Source of the DNA: Streptomyces klenkii
GTDB taxonomy: Bacteria; Actinomycetota; Actinomycetes; Streptomycetales; Streptomycetaceae
Length of the DNA: 64,000 nt
Assembly: GCF_003626645.1 (NCBI RefSeq)
Contig: NZ_RBAM01000007.1
Coordinates: 372,001-436,000, forward strand
Reading direction: 5' to 3'
Below are positions 45,791-54,546 of the stretch, in pieces. Position numbers and translations under genes: made by a program. The first letter of the stretch is position 1; each line of letters opens with the position of its first letter. Under the pieces are notes generated by a model, which was not told where the DNA came from, ran no database searches, and saw nothing but the letters and a program-made list of their open reading frames with translations.

Positions 45791-48346
45791 GTGATGGGCA
45801 AACTCGCAGCGCGGTCGCTGCGCTACAGAATCGGCGGCTTCGCCGCCACCTTCCTCGCGCTGTTCATCGGCGCCACGCTGGTCATGGCCTGCGGCGGCCT
45901 GATGGAGACCGGCATCCGGAACAACGTGCCGCCGCAGCGCCTCGCAGGCGCCGACCTGCTCATCACCGGCGACCGCACCCACGCCGTCCAGACGGGCAAG
46001 AAGCACAAGAAGGAGACCACTCTCCCCGAACGGGTCGAGCTCCCCGCCCCGCTCACCGAGAAGGTCCGCACCGTCCCCGGCGTCCGCACCGCCACCGGCG
46101 AGCGCACCTTCGATGCCGCCGTGCTGGGCAGCGGCGGCACCGCAACGGCCACCGCCCAAGCCCACGGCTGGGAGTCCGCGGCGCTCACCCCGTACGCCCT
46201 GACATCCGGCAACGCGCCCGCCCGCGGCGAGGTCGTCCTCGACGCGGCCACCGCCCGCCGCGCGGGCGCCACGACCGGCGACCGGATACGGATCGCCGCG
46301 CACGGCGGATCCGCGACCTACCGGGTGAGCGGCGTCGCCGCCCCGCAGGGCAACGTCCCGCAGGCGACGCTCTTCTTCTCGGCGGCGGACGCCGCCGCCC
46401 TGTCCGGCCGCCCGGACACCGTCGCCGACATCGCCGTCACTCTCACCCCCGGCGCACACCCGGACGCCGTCCGCAAGGGCATCACGAAGGCCCTCGCCGG
46501 CCGGCCGGACACGCCCGTCACTCTCCTCTCCGGGGACGACCGGGGCGCCGTAGAGCACCCCGAGGTGCTGCAAGGCAGCGATGACCTGGTCGCGCTGTCC
46601 GGCGTCGTCGGCGGACTCGTCGTCCTCGTCGCGGCGTTCGTCGTGGCGGGGACCGTCGCCCTGTCCGCGCAACAGCGCAGCCGCGAACTGGCCCTCCTGC
46701 GGGCCATCGGCACGACCACCCGCCAGCTCCGCCGGATGCTGCTGGGCGAGACGCTCATGGTCATGGCGCTGGCGGGCGCCGCGGCATGGCCCGCCGGGCC
46801 GCTGGTCGGGCGCGCCCTCTACGACACCCTCGTGGACAGCGGCATGATCGCGGACGCGGTCGTCTTCACCCAGGGCTGGATCCCGGCGCTGCCCGCCTAC
46901 GGGGCGCTGCTCCTCACCGCCGTCCTCGGCGGCCTGCTGGGCAGTGCGCGGGCGGTCCGCGCCAAGCCCGTGCAGGCACTCGGCGAGGCGGCCGTTCAGG
47001 CGCCGGGCCTGCACCCCGTACGGATCGCCGCAGGGCTGCTGTTCCTCGCCGGAACGATCGCCCTCACTCTCGTCACCGCGCTCGTCCTGCGCGGCCCGGT
47101 GGCGGCCAGCACGGCCGGCCCCACGGTGATGTGCTGTGCGATCGCGCTCGCCCTCCTCGGCCCCTGGTTCACCAAAGCCGTCACTCTCCTCCTGCACTGG
47201 CCCGTACGGCTCCTGACCGGCCCCGCCGGGCGCCTGGCCGTCCTCAACTGCCGGGCCCGTACGGCCAAGCTGGCCGCCATCGCCACTCCGGTCATGCTGG
47301 CCAGCGCGATCGCCACCGGGAACCTCTACCTCCAGACCACCACGGCCGCCGTGGCCGACAAGGCGTTCGCGGAGAACCTCCGGGCCGACGCCGTCCTGAC
47401 CTCCGCCGCGGGCGGCGTGGACCCGGCCCTCCTCGCACACATCCGGACGCTGCCGTCCGTCGCGGGGGCGAGCGCGTACGTGACCAGCGCCGCGCACACC
47501 GAGAAGCCGCACGACGGCGACGAGAACAAGAAGGGCCTGCCCCTCCAGGGCGTAAGCGCGGAGGGCGTCGCGCAGACCCTCGCCGTGAAGGCGAGCACGG
47601 GCAGCCTCGACGGGCTGCGGGGCAACGCGATCGCCCTGCCCGAAACCGTGGCGCACCGCATCCACCGCACCGTGGGGGACACGATCACCCTCCGCATGGG
47701 CGACGGCGAGCGGGCCGACGTACGGGTCGTGGCGCTGTTCAAGGGGCGCGAGGGATTCGATTCGGCGCTGACGAGTGCCGAGCTGCTCGCCCCGCGCACC
47801 ACCGCCGGGCTGCCGGCCCAGCTCCTCGTCCGGGCGGCACCCGGCGCCGAGGGCCGGCTGACGGCCGACCTCACCGCGTTCGCCGCGCGGCACCCGGGGC
47901 TGAAGGTCATGGACCGGGACGCGGTGACGGCCGCGCACGCGCAGAGCAGCCGCACGCAGGCGTCCGTCAACTACCTGATCATCGCGATGCTCGTCGCGTA
48001 CACGGCGCTGTCCGTCGTGAACACGACCGCCGTCTCCGTCGGCAACCGCCGCAAGGAGTTCGCGCTCCAGCGGCTCACGGGGGCCACGCGCGGGCAGGTG
48101 CTGCGGATGATGGCGGTGGAGGGCGGCCTGGTGGCCGTGGTGGGCCTCCTCCTCGGCGGGGCGGCCGCGGCGAGCACGCTGGTCCCGTTCGGCTACGCGC
48201 TGGGCGGCGGTACGGGGGCGATCTCCGGGCCGCCGGAGATCGCCGTCACGGTGATCGGCGCGGGCCTGGCCCTGACGCTGGCGGCGACCCTCGTCCCCAC
48301 GTGGTGGGCGCTCCGGCACCGGCCGGTGGAGGCGGCCCGGATCTGA
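45791..48346 (+). CDS. FtsX-like ABC transporter permease without adjacent ATPase
   Basis: 851 residues if started at GTG 45791 (VMGKLAARSLRYRIGGFAA); ATG 45794 is the next codon. Two fused MacB/FtsX modules: N-terminal TM helix, an extracytoplasmic domain, three TM helices with the FtsX signature (VALSAQQRSRELALLRAIGTT), an internal TM segment, a second extracytoplasmic domain, and a final three-helix module (VSVGNRRKEFALQRLTGATR). This is the usual 10-helix permease of antimicrobial-peptide or lipoprotein transporters. Its ATPase is normally encoded just upstream, but there is none here. The ABC-F protein downstream is not a transporter ATPase. Confidence 0.9.
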   Translation: MMGKLAARSLRYRIGGFAATFLALFIGATLVMACGGLMETGIRNNVPPQRLAGADLLITGDRTHAVQTGKKHKKETTLPERVELPAPLTEKVRTVPGVRTATGERTFDAAVLGSGGTATATAQAHGWESAALTPYALTSGNAPARGEVVLDAATARRAGATTGDRIRIAAHGGSATYRVSGVAAPQGNVPQATLFFSAADAAALSGRPDTVADIAVTLTPGAHPDAVRKGITKALAGRPDTPVTLLSGDDRGAVEHPEVLQGSDDLVALSGVVGGLVVLVAAFVVAGTVALSAQQRSRELALLRAIGTTTRQLRRMLLGETLMVMALAGAAAWPAGPLVGRALYDTLVDSGMIADAVVFTQGWIPALPAYGALLLTAVLGGLLGSARAVRAKPVQALGEAAVQAPGLHPVRIAAGLLFLAGTIALTLVTALVLRGPVAASTAGPTVMCCAIALALLGPWFTKAVTLLLHWPVRLLTGPAGRLAVLNCRARTAKLAAIATPVMLASAIATGNLYLQTTTAAVADKAFAENLRADAVLTSAAGGVDPALLAHIRTLPSVAGASAYVTSAAHTEKPHDGDENKKGLPLQGVSAEGVAQTLAVKASTGSLDGLRGNAIALPETVAHRIHRTVGDTITLRMGDGERADVRVVALFKGREGFDSALTSAELLAPRTTAGLPAQLLVRAAPGAEGRLTADLTAFAARHPGLKVMDRDAVTAAHAQSSRTQASVNYLIIAMLVAYTALSVVNTTAVSVGNRRKEFALQRLTGATRGQVLRMMAVEGGLVAVVGLLLGGAAAASTLVPFGYALGGGTGAISGPPEIAVTVIGAGLALTLAATLVPTWWALRHRPVEAARI

Positions 48347-48407
48347 CCCCGGGGCCCCGTCCCGGGCATGGGATCCTGGAAGCCAGGAACCCCACGCAAG
48401 GAGCGGC

Positions 48408-50222
48408 ATGGCAGCCAACCTCGTCAATCTGGAAGCCGTCGACAAGGTGTACGGCACCCGTGCACTGCTCGACGGCATCTCCCTCGGCGTGAACGAGGGC
48501 GACCGGATCGGCGTGGTCGGCCGCAACGGTGACGGCAAGACCACCCTGATCCGGATCCTCGCCAAGCTGGAGGAGGCGGACAAGGGCCGCGTCACCCACG
48601 CCGGCGGCCTGCACCTCGGCGTGCTCACGCAGCACGACTCGCTCGACCCGGCCGCCACCATCCGGCACGAGGTGATCGGCGACCTCGCCGACCACGAGTG
48701 GGCGGGCAGCGCGAAGATCCGCGACGTGCTCACGGGCCTCTTCGGCGGGCTCGACCTGCCCGGCTTCGCGGACGGCCTGGACACCGTGATCGGCCCGCTG
48801 TCCGGCGGCGAGCGCCGCCGCATCGCGCTCGCCAAGCTGCTGATCGCCGACCAGGACATGATCGTCCTGGACGAGCCCACCAACCACCTCGACGTCGAGG
48901 GCATCTCCTGGCTCGCCAGCCACCTCCAGCAGCGCCGCTCGGCGCTCGTCTGCGTCACGCACGACCGCTGGTTCCTCGACCAGGTGTGCACGCGCATGTG
49001 GGACGTGCAGCGCGGCGTCGTCCACGAGTACGAGGGCGGCTACAGCGACTACGTCTTCGCGCGCGCCGAGCGCGAGCGCATCGCCGCGACCGAGGAGGCG
49101 AAGCGGCAGAACCTCATGCGCAAGGAGCTGGCCTGGCTGCGCCGCGGCGCCCCCGCCCGCACCAGCAAGCCGCGCTTCCGCATCGAGGCCGCGAACGAGC
49201 TGATCGCGGACGTGCCGCCGCCGCGCGACAGCGCCGAGCTGATGAAGTTCGCGAGCTCCCGCCTCGGCAAGACCGTCTTCGACCTGGAGAACGTCTCCAT
49301 CCAGGCCGGCCCCAAGGAGCTCATCAAGCACCTGACGTGGCAGCTCGGCCCGGGCGACCGGATCGGCCTCGTCGGCGTCAACGGCGCCGGCAAGACCTCG
49401 CTGCTGCGGGCCCTCGCGGAGGCGGCCGCCACCGAGGGCGAGAAGCAGCCGGCCGGCGGCAAGGTCGTCGTCGGCAAGACCGTCAAGCTGGCCTACCTGT
49501 CCCAGGAGGTCGGCGAACTCAACCCCGCCATGCGGGTGCTGGAGGCCGTGCAGCAGGTCCGCGACCGCGTGGACCTCGGCAAGGGCCGCGAGATGACGGC
49601 GGGGCAGCTGTGCGAGAAGTTCGGCTTCACGAAGGAGAAGCAGTGGACGCCGGTCGGCGACCTCTCCGGCGGTGAGCGCCGCCGGCTCCAGATCCTGCGC
49701 CTCCTCATGGACGAGCCCAACGTCCTCTTCCTCGACGAGCCGACCAACGACCTCGACATCGAGACCCTGACCCAGCTGGAGGACCTCCTCGACGGCTGGC
49801 CCGGCTCGATGATCGTCATCAGCCACGACCGGTACTTCGTCGAGCGCACCACCGACAGGGTGTACGCGCTGCTCGGCGACCGGGCGCTGCGGATGCTGCC
49901 GCGCGGCCTGGACGAGTACCTGGAGCGGCGCCGGCGCGTCATCGAGGCCGCCGTGCCCGCCGCGGCTCCGGCCGCGGCCCCGGCGGCGGGTGCGCCCGCG
50001 CAGAAGTCCGCGGCGGACGCGCGCGCGGCGAAGAAGGAGCTCCAGAAGATCGAGCGCCGCCTGGACCGCATCAGCGAGCAGGAAGCGAAGCTCCACGCCC
50101 AGATCGCCGAAAAGGCCACCGACTTCGAGGCCGTCGCCAAGCTCGACACCGAACTGAGGGAACTCTCCGCCGAACGAGACGACCTGGAACTCCGCTGGCT
50201 GGAACTGGCCGAGGACGCGTAG
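48408..50222 (+). CDS. ABC-F family translation ATPase (Uup/EttA type)
   Basis: 604 residues, ATG 48408. Two nucleotide-binding domains in one chain, no membrane segments. NBD1: Walker A GRNGDGKTT, signature LSGGERRRIALAK, Walker B MIVLDEPTNHLDVEG. NBD2: Walker A GVNGAGKTS, signature LSGGERRRLQILR, Walker B VLFLDEPTNDLDIET. The P-site tRNA interaction linker lies between them (RRGAPARTSKPRFRIEAANE). A C-terminal coiled coil (AKKELQKIERRLDRISEQEA) marks the Uup-like subgroup. ABC-F proteins act on the ribosome, in elongation or antibiotic protection. Whether this one is housekeeping or protective is not clear from sequence. Confidence 0.92.
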   Translation: MAANLVNLEAVDKVYGTRALLDGISLGVNEGDRIGVVGRNGDGKTTLIRILAKLEEADKGRVTHAGGLHLGVLTQHDSLDPAATIRHEVIGDLADHEWAGSAKIRDVLTGLFGGLDLPGFADGLDTVIGPLSGGERRRIALAKLLIADQDMIVLDEPTNHLDVEGISWLASHLQQRRSALVCVTHDRWFLDQVCTRMWDVQRGVVHEYEGGYSDYVFARAERERIAATEEAKRQNLMRKELAWLRRGAPARTSKPRFRIEAANELIADVPPPRDSAELMKFASSRLGKTVFDLENVSIQAGPKELIKHLTWQLGPGDRIGLVGVNGAGKTSLLRALAEAAATEGEKQPAGGKVVVGKTVKLAYLSQEVGELNPAMRVLEAVQQVRDRVDLGKGREMTAGQLCEKFGFTKEKQWTPVGDLSGGERRRLQILRLLMDEPNVLFLDEPTNDLDIETLTQLEDLLDGWPGSMIVISHDRYFVERTTDRVYALLGDRALRMLPRGLDEYLERRRRVIEAAVPAAAPAAAPAAGAPAQKSAADARAAKKELQKIERRLDRISEQEAKLHAQIAEKATDFEAVAKLDTELRELSAERDDLELRWLELAEDA

Positions 50223-50224
50223 GC

Positions 50225-50520
50225 CTTGCCGGCGGTCGCTCAGACGTGACGGTTCCGGCAGCCGCCCATGCCGCCGGACCCTCGCCGTTGTGGTGGCGCG
50301 CCGCTGCGGCGGATTCAAGGATGCGACAGCATCCTTGACCTGCCGGGCACCGGGCAGGTGAAAGGCGGTGCCCGTCACCCTTCAACCGGCCCCGGCGGCC
50401 GGGCAGCTGGGCCGGTCAAGGATGCGCCCGCATCCTTGAATCCGCCGCCGCGGCGCGTCACCACAACGGCGGATACCGGCGGTGCCGAACGCACCCAAAC
50501 CCGTACGGCACCGTAGAAGC
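50225..50520. repeat. Dispersed modular repeats with TCAAGGATGC hairpins
   Basis: Two perfect hairpins TCAAGGATGC-NNNN-GCATCCTTGA occur at 50315-50338 and 50416-50439. The first is preceded by the core CCGCTGCGGCGGAT and the second is followed by ATCCGCCGCCGCGGCG, so the two cores face each other. CGGCGGTGCCG and CCGTACGGCACCG lie at 50479-50515. The 59.2-59.5 kb locus has the same parts. Together with about 100 bp of 5' leader, this fills the 401-bp gap between the ABC-F gene and the next gene. Confidence 0.8.
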
Positions 50521-50623
50521 CCGGAGGGCAACGGTCTCGTCACGGCCCGGTCTCAGCCCGTGTCCCGTCCGTACCGGGTGATAAAAAGAACATCCGCCAG
50601 CCCCGCCGCAACGAGGAAAGCTG

Positions 50624-52414
50624 ATGTCAACACCGCCCCCGCCCCAGCCGCCCAACCAGCCGCCGCAGGGCTTCGGGGCACCCAGCCCCTCGTACGGCTA
50701 CCCGCCCCAGCAGCCCCCGCAGGGACCCCCGCAGCCCCCGCAGGGACCCCCCGCGGGTCAGCCCGGCTACGGCTACCCGCAGACGCCCCCGCCCCCGCCG
50801 CCCCCCGCCGCGCCGCAGACCCCGCCCCCGGGCGGCTACGGCTACCCGGGCCCGGCCGGCGGCGGCCAGCCTGCGCAGGGCTACCCGCAGTACAACGCGT
50901 ACCCGACGCAGCCGCCCGGCCCGTACGGCGCCCCCGGCCAGTACCCCGGTGCGCCCGGGGGCCCGGGCGCGCCCGGCGGTGACGGCGCCAAGAAGAAGCG
51001 CATGGCGATCATCGCCGGCGCCGTCGCGGCCGTCCTCGTCCTCGCCGGCGGCGGCATCTGGTTCGCCACCAGCGGCAGCGGCGACGACGAGCCCAACGTC
51101 TCCAGCGCGGGCCAGACCGGCGGCAGCGGCGACAAGGGCAACAAGGGCGGCGGCGGAGGCGGCGGCAAGCCCAAGTCCATCGACGGCAAGATGCTCTTCA
51201 ACGTCGAGCAGGAGAAGGTCGACGACCTCGTCAACACGAAGGGCATGTGGGCCACCGACCAGGCGCTCGCCAAGGCCGACGTGTACAAGATCGTCGGCTA
51301 CGGCCTGGACGGCGGCAAGAAGTGGGAGCTTCCGCTTGACGGCGCCGTCTGCTGGTCCAACCCGCAGGCCACCGACGACGGCAAGGCCGTCATCCTGGTC
51401 AGCGACGGCAAGCCCAGCCAGGAGAAGAAGTACGGCGGCCCCTGCACCCAGGTCATCGCCTTCGACGTCAACAAGGGCACCAAGCTCTGGCAGAAGTCCG
51501 CCAAGTCCGGTGACCGCGACGTCATCTTCGACGAGGTCACCATCGGCGGCGGCACGGTCGCCGCGGGCGGCACCAGCGGCGGAGCCGCCTGGTCCCTGGA
51601 CGACGGCAAGGAGCTGTGGGCGCCGAAGGCCGACGGCGACGACTGCCGCGACGGCGGCTACGGCGGCGGCAGCAAGCTCGTCGCCGTGCGCCGCTGCGGC
51701 GACATCGAGCGCGGCATCGTCACCATCCAGACGCTCGACCCCAAGACCGGCGCGGTGAAGTCCAAGTACCAGATGCCGCCCGGCCTGAGCTGGCCGCACA
51801 TCGCCTCCACCGAGCCCCTCGTCGTCGCCGTCAACGCCGGCGGCAGCACGGGCAACGGCGCCTCCGACTTCTTCGTGGTCGACGACAGCGGCAAGGAGGG
51901 CAAGCTCCGCAGCAAGATCTCCACGGACAACGGCAAGTACGAGCCGCGCTGCCCGTCGACCGACGTCGAGGGCTGCACCAAGCTGTCCATCACCAAGGAC
52001 ACGCTCTACATGCCGACCGCGGACCACTCCTCCGGCAACGCGGACGGGCCCGGCCGCGTCAACGAGATCGTCGCCTTCGACCTGGCCACCGGCCAGACCA
52101 AGGGCAAGACGGACGGCACCCCCGGCTCCACCCTCGTGCCGCTGGGCACCGACAAGGACGGCTACCCGGTCGCGTACCAGATCCCGACCTACAACGCCGG
52201 CGGCAAGGTGCTGCGCATCGACCCCAAGACGTACAAGGCCGACGTGCTGCTGAAGAACGCCGACGAAACGTCACGCCCGGAGCGGGAGCTCTCGCCCGAC
52301 TACCAGCAGGGCCTGTGGGCCCAGGGCCGGCTCTACCTCGGCTCGACCTCCGCGCACCGCAGCTCGGCCGCGCTGGGGAAGCAGTACATGCTGATGGCCT
52401 TCGGCGGGAGCTGA
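50624..52414 (+). CDS. Membrane-anchored PQQ-type beta-propeller protein
   Basis: 596 residues, ATG 50624 with GAGGAAAG upstream. The N-terminal 120 residues are extremely Pro/Gly/Tyr/Gln-rich (PPQQPPQGPPQPPQGPPAGQ). One TM helix follows (MAIIAGAVAAVLVLAGGGIW), then a Gly-rich spacer and an extracytoplasmic beta-propeller with PQQ-like blades (VIAFDVNKGTKLWQKSAK; AAWSLDDGKELWAPK; VAFDLATGQTKGK). Cys pairs may be disulfides. Similar Streptomyces proteins are annotated as PQQ-binding-like propellers of unknown function, sometimes attached to kinases. No enzymatic residues were recognised. It may act as a sensor or scaffold for cell-envelope proteins. Confidence 0.8.
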   Translation: MSTPPPPQPPNQPPQGFGAPSPSYGYPPQQPPQGPPQPPQGPPAGQPGYGYPQTPPPPPPPAAPQTPPPGGYGYPGPAGGGQPAQGYPQYNAYPTQPPGPYGAPGQYPGAPGGPGAPGGDGAKKKRMAIIAGAVAAVLVLAGGGIWFATSGSGDDEPNVSSAGQTGGSGDKGNKGGGGGGGKPKSIDGKMLFNVEQEKVDDLVNTKGMWATDQALAKADVYKIVGYGLDGGKKWELPLDGAVCWSNPQATDDGKAVILVSDGKPSQEKKYGGPCTQVIAFDVNKGTKLWQKSAKSGDRDVIFDEVTIGGGTVAAGGTSGGAAWSLDDGKELWAPKADGDDCRDGGYGGGSKLVAVRRCGDIERGIVTIQTLDPKTGAVKSKYQMPPGLSWPHIASTEPLVVAVNAGGSTGNGASDFFVVDDSGKEGKLRSKISTDNGKYEPRCPSTDVEGCTKLSITKDTLYMPTADHSSGNADGPGRVNEIVAFDLATGQTKGKTDGTPGSTLVPLGTDKDGYPVAYQIPTYNAGGKVLRIDPKTYKADVLLKNADETSRPERELSPDYQQGLWAQGRLYLGSTSAHRSSAALGKQYMLMAFGGS

Positions 52415-52450
52415 CCCGACCCGGAAGGCTGACCGCCCGCGTTGACGCAA

Positions 52451-52506
52451 CTTGATCACGGCGCTGCCCGTGCAGCGGTTTCCGACCGCTTGGCGCCGTG
52501 ATCAAG
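52451..52506 (+). terminator. Nested hairpin after the propeller gene
   Basis: A perfect 13-bp outer stem (CTTGATCACGGCG 52451-52463 with its complement 52494-52506) encloses a perfect inner hairpin AGCGGT-TTCCG-ACCGCT (52474-52490). It starts 37 nt after the stop. A double stem this long suggests a terminator, or an operator for the regulator gene downstream. The rest of the 312-bp gap (52507-52726) shows no further gene. Confidence 0.65.
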
Positions 52507-52726
52507 CACAATTGGCGTCGGAGAAGTCGTATCCCTGCTCGTCGCGCTGCCGTGCCTGAACGATCCGTTTCAGTCGCGAAGTACACGTGATTGGCAGGGA
52601 TTTCGGCATTCCGGGGGACTTCTCACCGGTAAGGGGCGCGCAACGTCGAACAAGCGTGTAGCTTCCGGGGTCGAGGGGTCGACAAGGAGACGTAGAGACG
52701 TACGCGGGGCGACAGGGGGCAAGCGC

Positions 52727-53425
52727 ATGGGCGTGCGGCTCATGGTGGTCGATGATCACCGACTGCTGGCCGAGGCGCTCGCCTCGGCCCTGAAGCTGCG
52801 CGGGCACCGGGTCCTGGCCGCGGCCGCGCCGAGCGCGGGCGCCGCCGACCTGGTGGTGAGCCGCGCACCCGAAGTGTGCCTGCTGGGCACCGCCACACCG
52901 GCCGAGCCGGGGGCCTTCGACCCCGTCGTCCGCATCAAGCGGGAGCGGCCGCAGGTGGCCGTCGTCGTGCTCGGCCCGGTGCCGAGCCCGCTCGGCATCG
53001 CCGCGGCCTTCGCCGCCGGCGCCTCGGGCTACGTGCGGCACAACGAGCGGATCGAGGGCGTCGAGCGCGCCATGATGAAGGCGCGGGCGGGGGAGGCGGC
53101 GGTCGATCCGCAGCTCCTGCAAGGCGCGTTCGCGGAGCTGCTCAACCCCGCGGCCCAGCCGGACGACGAAGGAGCGCGGCTGCTCCAGCTCCTCACCCCG
53201 CGTGAGGTGGAGGTCCTCGTCCGGGTCGCCGAGGGGGAGGACACGCGCCTGATCGCGGCGGGCATGGGGATAGCGCCGAGCACGGCGCGCACGCACGTCC
53301 AGCGGGTGCTGATGAAGCTGGGGGTGGGGTCGCGCCTGGAAGCGGCGGCCCTGGCCGCGCGTACGGGGCTGCTGGACCGCGCGGCAGCGGGGCCCGGCCC
53401 GCTGCCCCCGCCGAGGGGTTCCTAG
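52727..53425 (+). CDS. LuxR-type response-regulator-like protein lacking the phospho-acceptor Asp
   Basis: 232 residues, ATG 52727. The receiver domain begins normally (MVVDDHRLLAEALASALKLR), but where the phospho-acceptor Asp is expected (usually LLDxxMP) the protein reads EVCLLGTATPAEP, with Gly in place of Asp. The C-terminal LuxR/GerE HTH is intact: LTPREVEVLVRVAEGEDTRL, then GIAPSTARTHVQRVLMKLGV. It is therefore likely an orphan, phosphorylation-independent regulator. It lies 56 nt before galT on the same strand, so co-transcription or control of the gal genes is possible. Confidence 0.85.
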   Translation: MGVRLMVVDDHRLLAEALASALKLRGHRVLAAAAPSAGAADLVVSRAPEVCLLGTATPAEPGAFDPVVRIKRERPQVAVVVLGPVPSPLGIAAAFAAGASGYVRHNERIEGVERAMMKARAGEAAVDPQLLQGAFAELLNPAAQPDDEGARLLQLLTPREVEVLVRVAEGEDTRLIAAGMGIAPSTARTHVQRVLMKLGVGSRLEAAALAARTGLLDRAAAGPGPLPPPRGS

Positions 53426-53481
53426 GGGGCCGGGGGCGTGCCCCCAGTTACGGGAAGGGGCGGGGTGGGGAGAAGGACCCC

Positions 53482-54546
53482 GTGAGCCCCGCGATCCCCA
53501 TGAGGAAGACGGTCACCAAGCTCGCCGACGGCCGCGAGCTCATCTACTACGACTCCCGCGGCGACGTCATACGCGACGCCGCCGACCCCCGCCCCCTCCA
53601 CCCCGTCCTCACCACCACCGAAATCCGCCACGACCCGATCCTCGGCGACGACGTCGCCATCGCCTCGCACCGCCAGACCCGCACCTTCCTCCCACCCGCC
53701 GAAGCGTGCCCCCTGTGCCCCTCAAGTCCCGGGCGTCCCACGGAAATCCCCGCCCCCGACTACGAGGTCGCCGTCTTCGAGAACCGCTTCCCCTCCCTCA
53801 CCGGCGAGGCGGGCCGCTGCGAAGTCGTCTGCTTCACCTCCGACCACCACACCTCCTTCGCCGCCCTCGGCGAAGACCGCGCCGCCCTCGTCCTCGCCGC
53901 CTGGACCGACCGCACCGCCGGACTGGCCGCGCTCCCCGCCGTCCGGCAGGTGTTCTGCTTCGAGAACCGCGGCGAGGAGATCGGCGTGACCCTCGGCCAC
54001 CCGCACGGCCAGATCTACGCGTATCCGTTCGTCACCCCGCGCACCGAGCGCATGCTCGCCTCCGCCGCCGCCCACGCGGCCCGCACGGGCGGGCGCAACC
54101 TCTTCGACGACACCGTGGCCGCCGAGCGCGACGACGGCCGCCGCACCGTCCTCGCCACCGAGCACTGGACGGCCTTCGTGCCGTACGCCGCCCACTGGCC
54201 CTACGAGGTGCACCTCTACCCCCGCCGCCGCGTGCCCGACCTGCTCGCCCTGGACGACGCGGCGCGCACAGAGTTCCCACAGGTGTACCTGGAACTCTTG
54301 CGCCGGTTCGACCGGATCTTCGGCCGGGGCGCGCCGCCGACCCCGTACGTCTCCGCCTGGCACCAGGCGCCGTTCCACGACCCCCGCAGGAGTGAATTCG
54401 CGCTCCACCTCGAGCTCTTCACCATCCGCCGGGCTCCCGGAAAGCTGAAGTTCCTCGCGGGTTCCGAATCCGGCATGAACGTGTTCATCAACGATGTGCC
54501 GCCCGAGGCCGCGGCGGAGCGACTGCGAGAGGTAGCGGGTCCATGA
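53482..54546 (+). CDS. galT: Galactose-1-phosphate uridylyltransferase GalT
   Basis: 354 residues, GTG 53482 with GGAGAAGG upstream (ATG 53500 is an alternative). The active-site motif is intact: EEIGVTLGHPHGQIYAYPF, where the second His of HPH is the uridylylated nucleophile. The nearby FENRG and the C-terminal SAWHQAPF also fit. Zinc-site Cys residues are present in AEACPLCPSS. It exchanges UMP between UDP-glucose and galactose-1-phosphate in the Leloir pathway. It overlaps galE by ATGA, forming the galT-galE-galK operon known from S. lividans. Confidence 0.95.
   Translation: MSPAIPMRKTVTKLADGRELIYYDSRGDVIRDAADPRPLHPVLTTTEIRHDPILGDDVAIASHRQTRTFLPPAEACPLCPSSPGRPTEIPAPDYEVAVFENRFPSLTGEAGRCEVVCFTSDHHTSFAALGEDRAALVLAAWTDRTAGLAALPAVRQVFCFENRGEEIGVTLGHPHGQIYAYPFVTPRTERMLASAAAHAARTGGRNLFDDTVAAERDDGRRTVLATEHWTAFVPYAAHWPYEVHLYPRRRVPDLLALDDAARTEFPQVYLELLRRFDRIFGRGAPPTPYVSAWHQAPFHDPRRSEFALHLELFTIRRAPGKLKFLAGSESGMNVFINDVPPEAAAERLREVAGP

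Noticed and set aside
45722..48997. A 1091-codon minus-strand frame opposite the FtsX-like permease and ABC-F genes
   Set aside because: Low-complexity Arg/Gly/Ala shadow crossing two well-supported genes.
52451..52506. Integration (att) site after the propeller gene
   Set aside because: No integrase, tRNA or direct repeat is nearby; the structure is explained as a nested terminator or operator.
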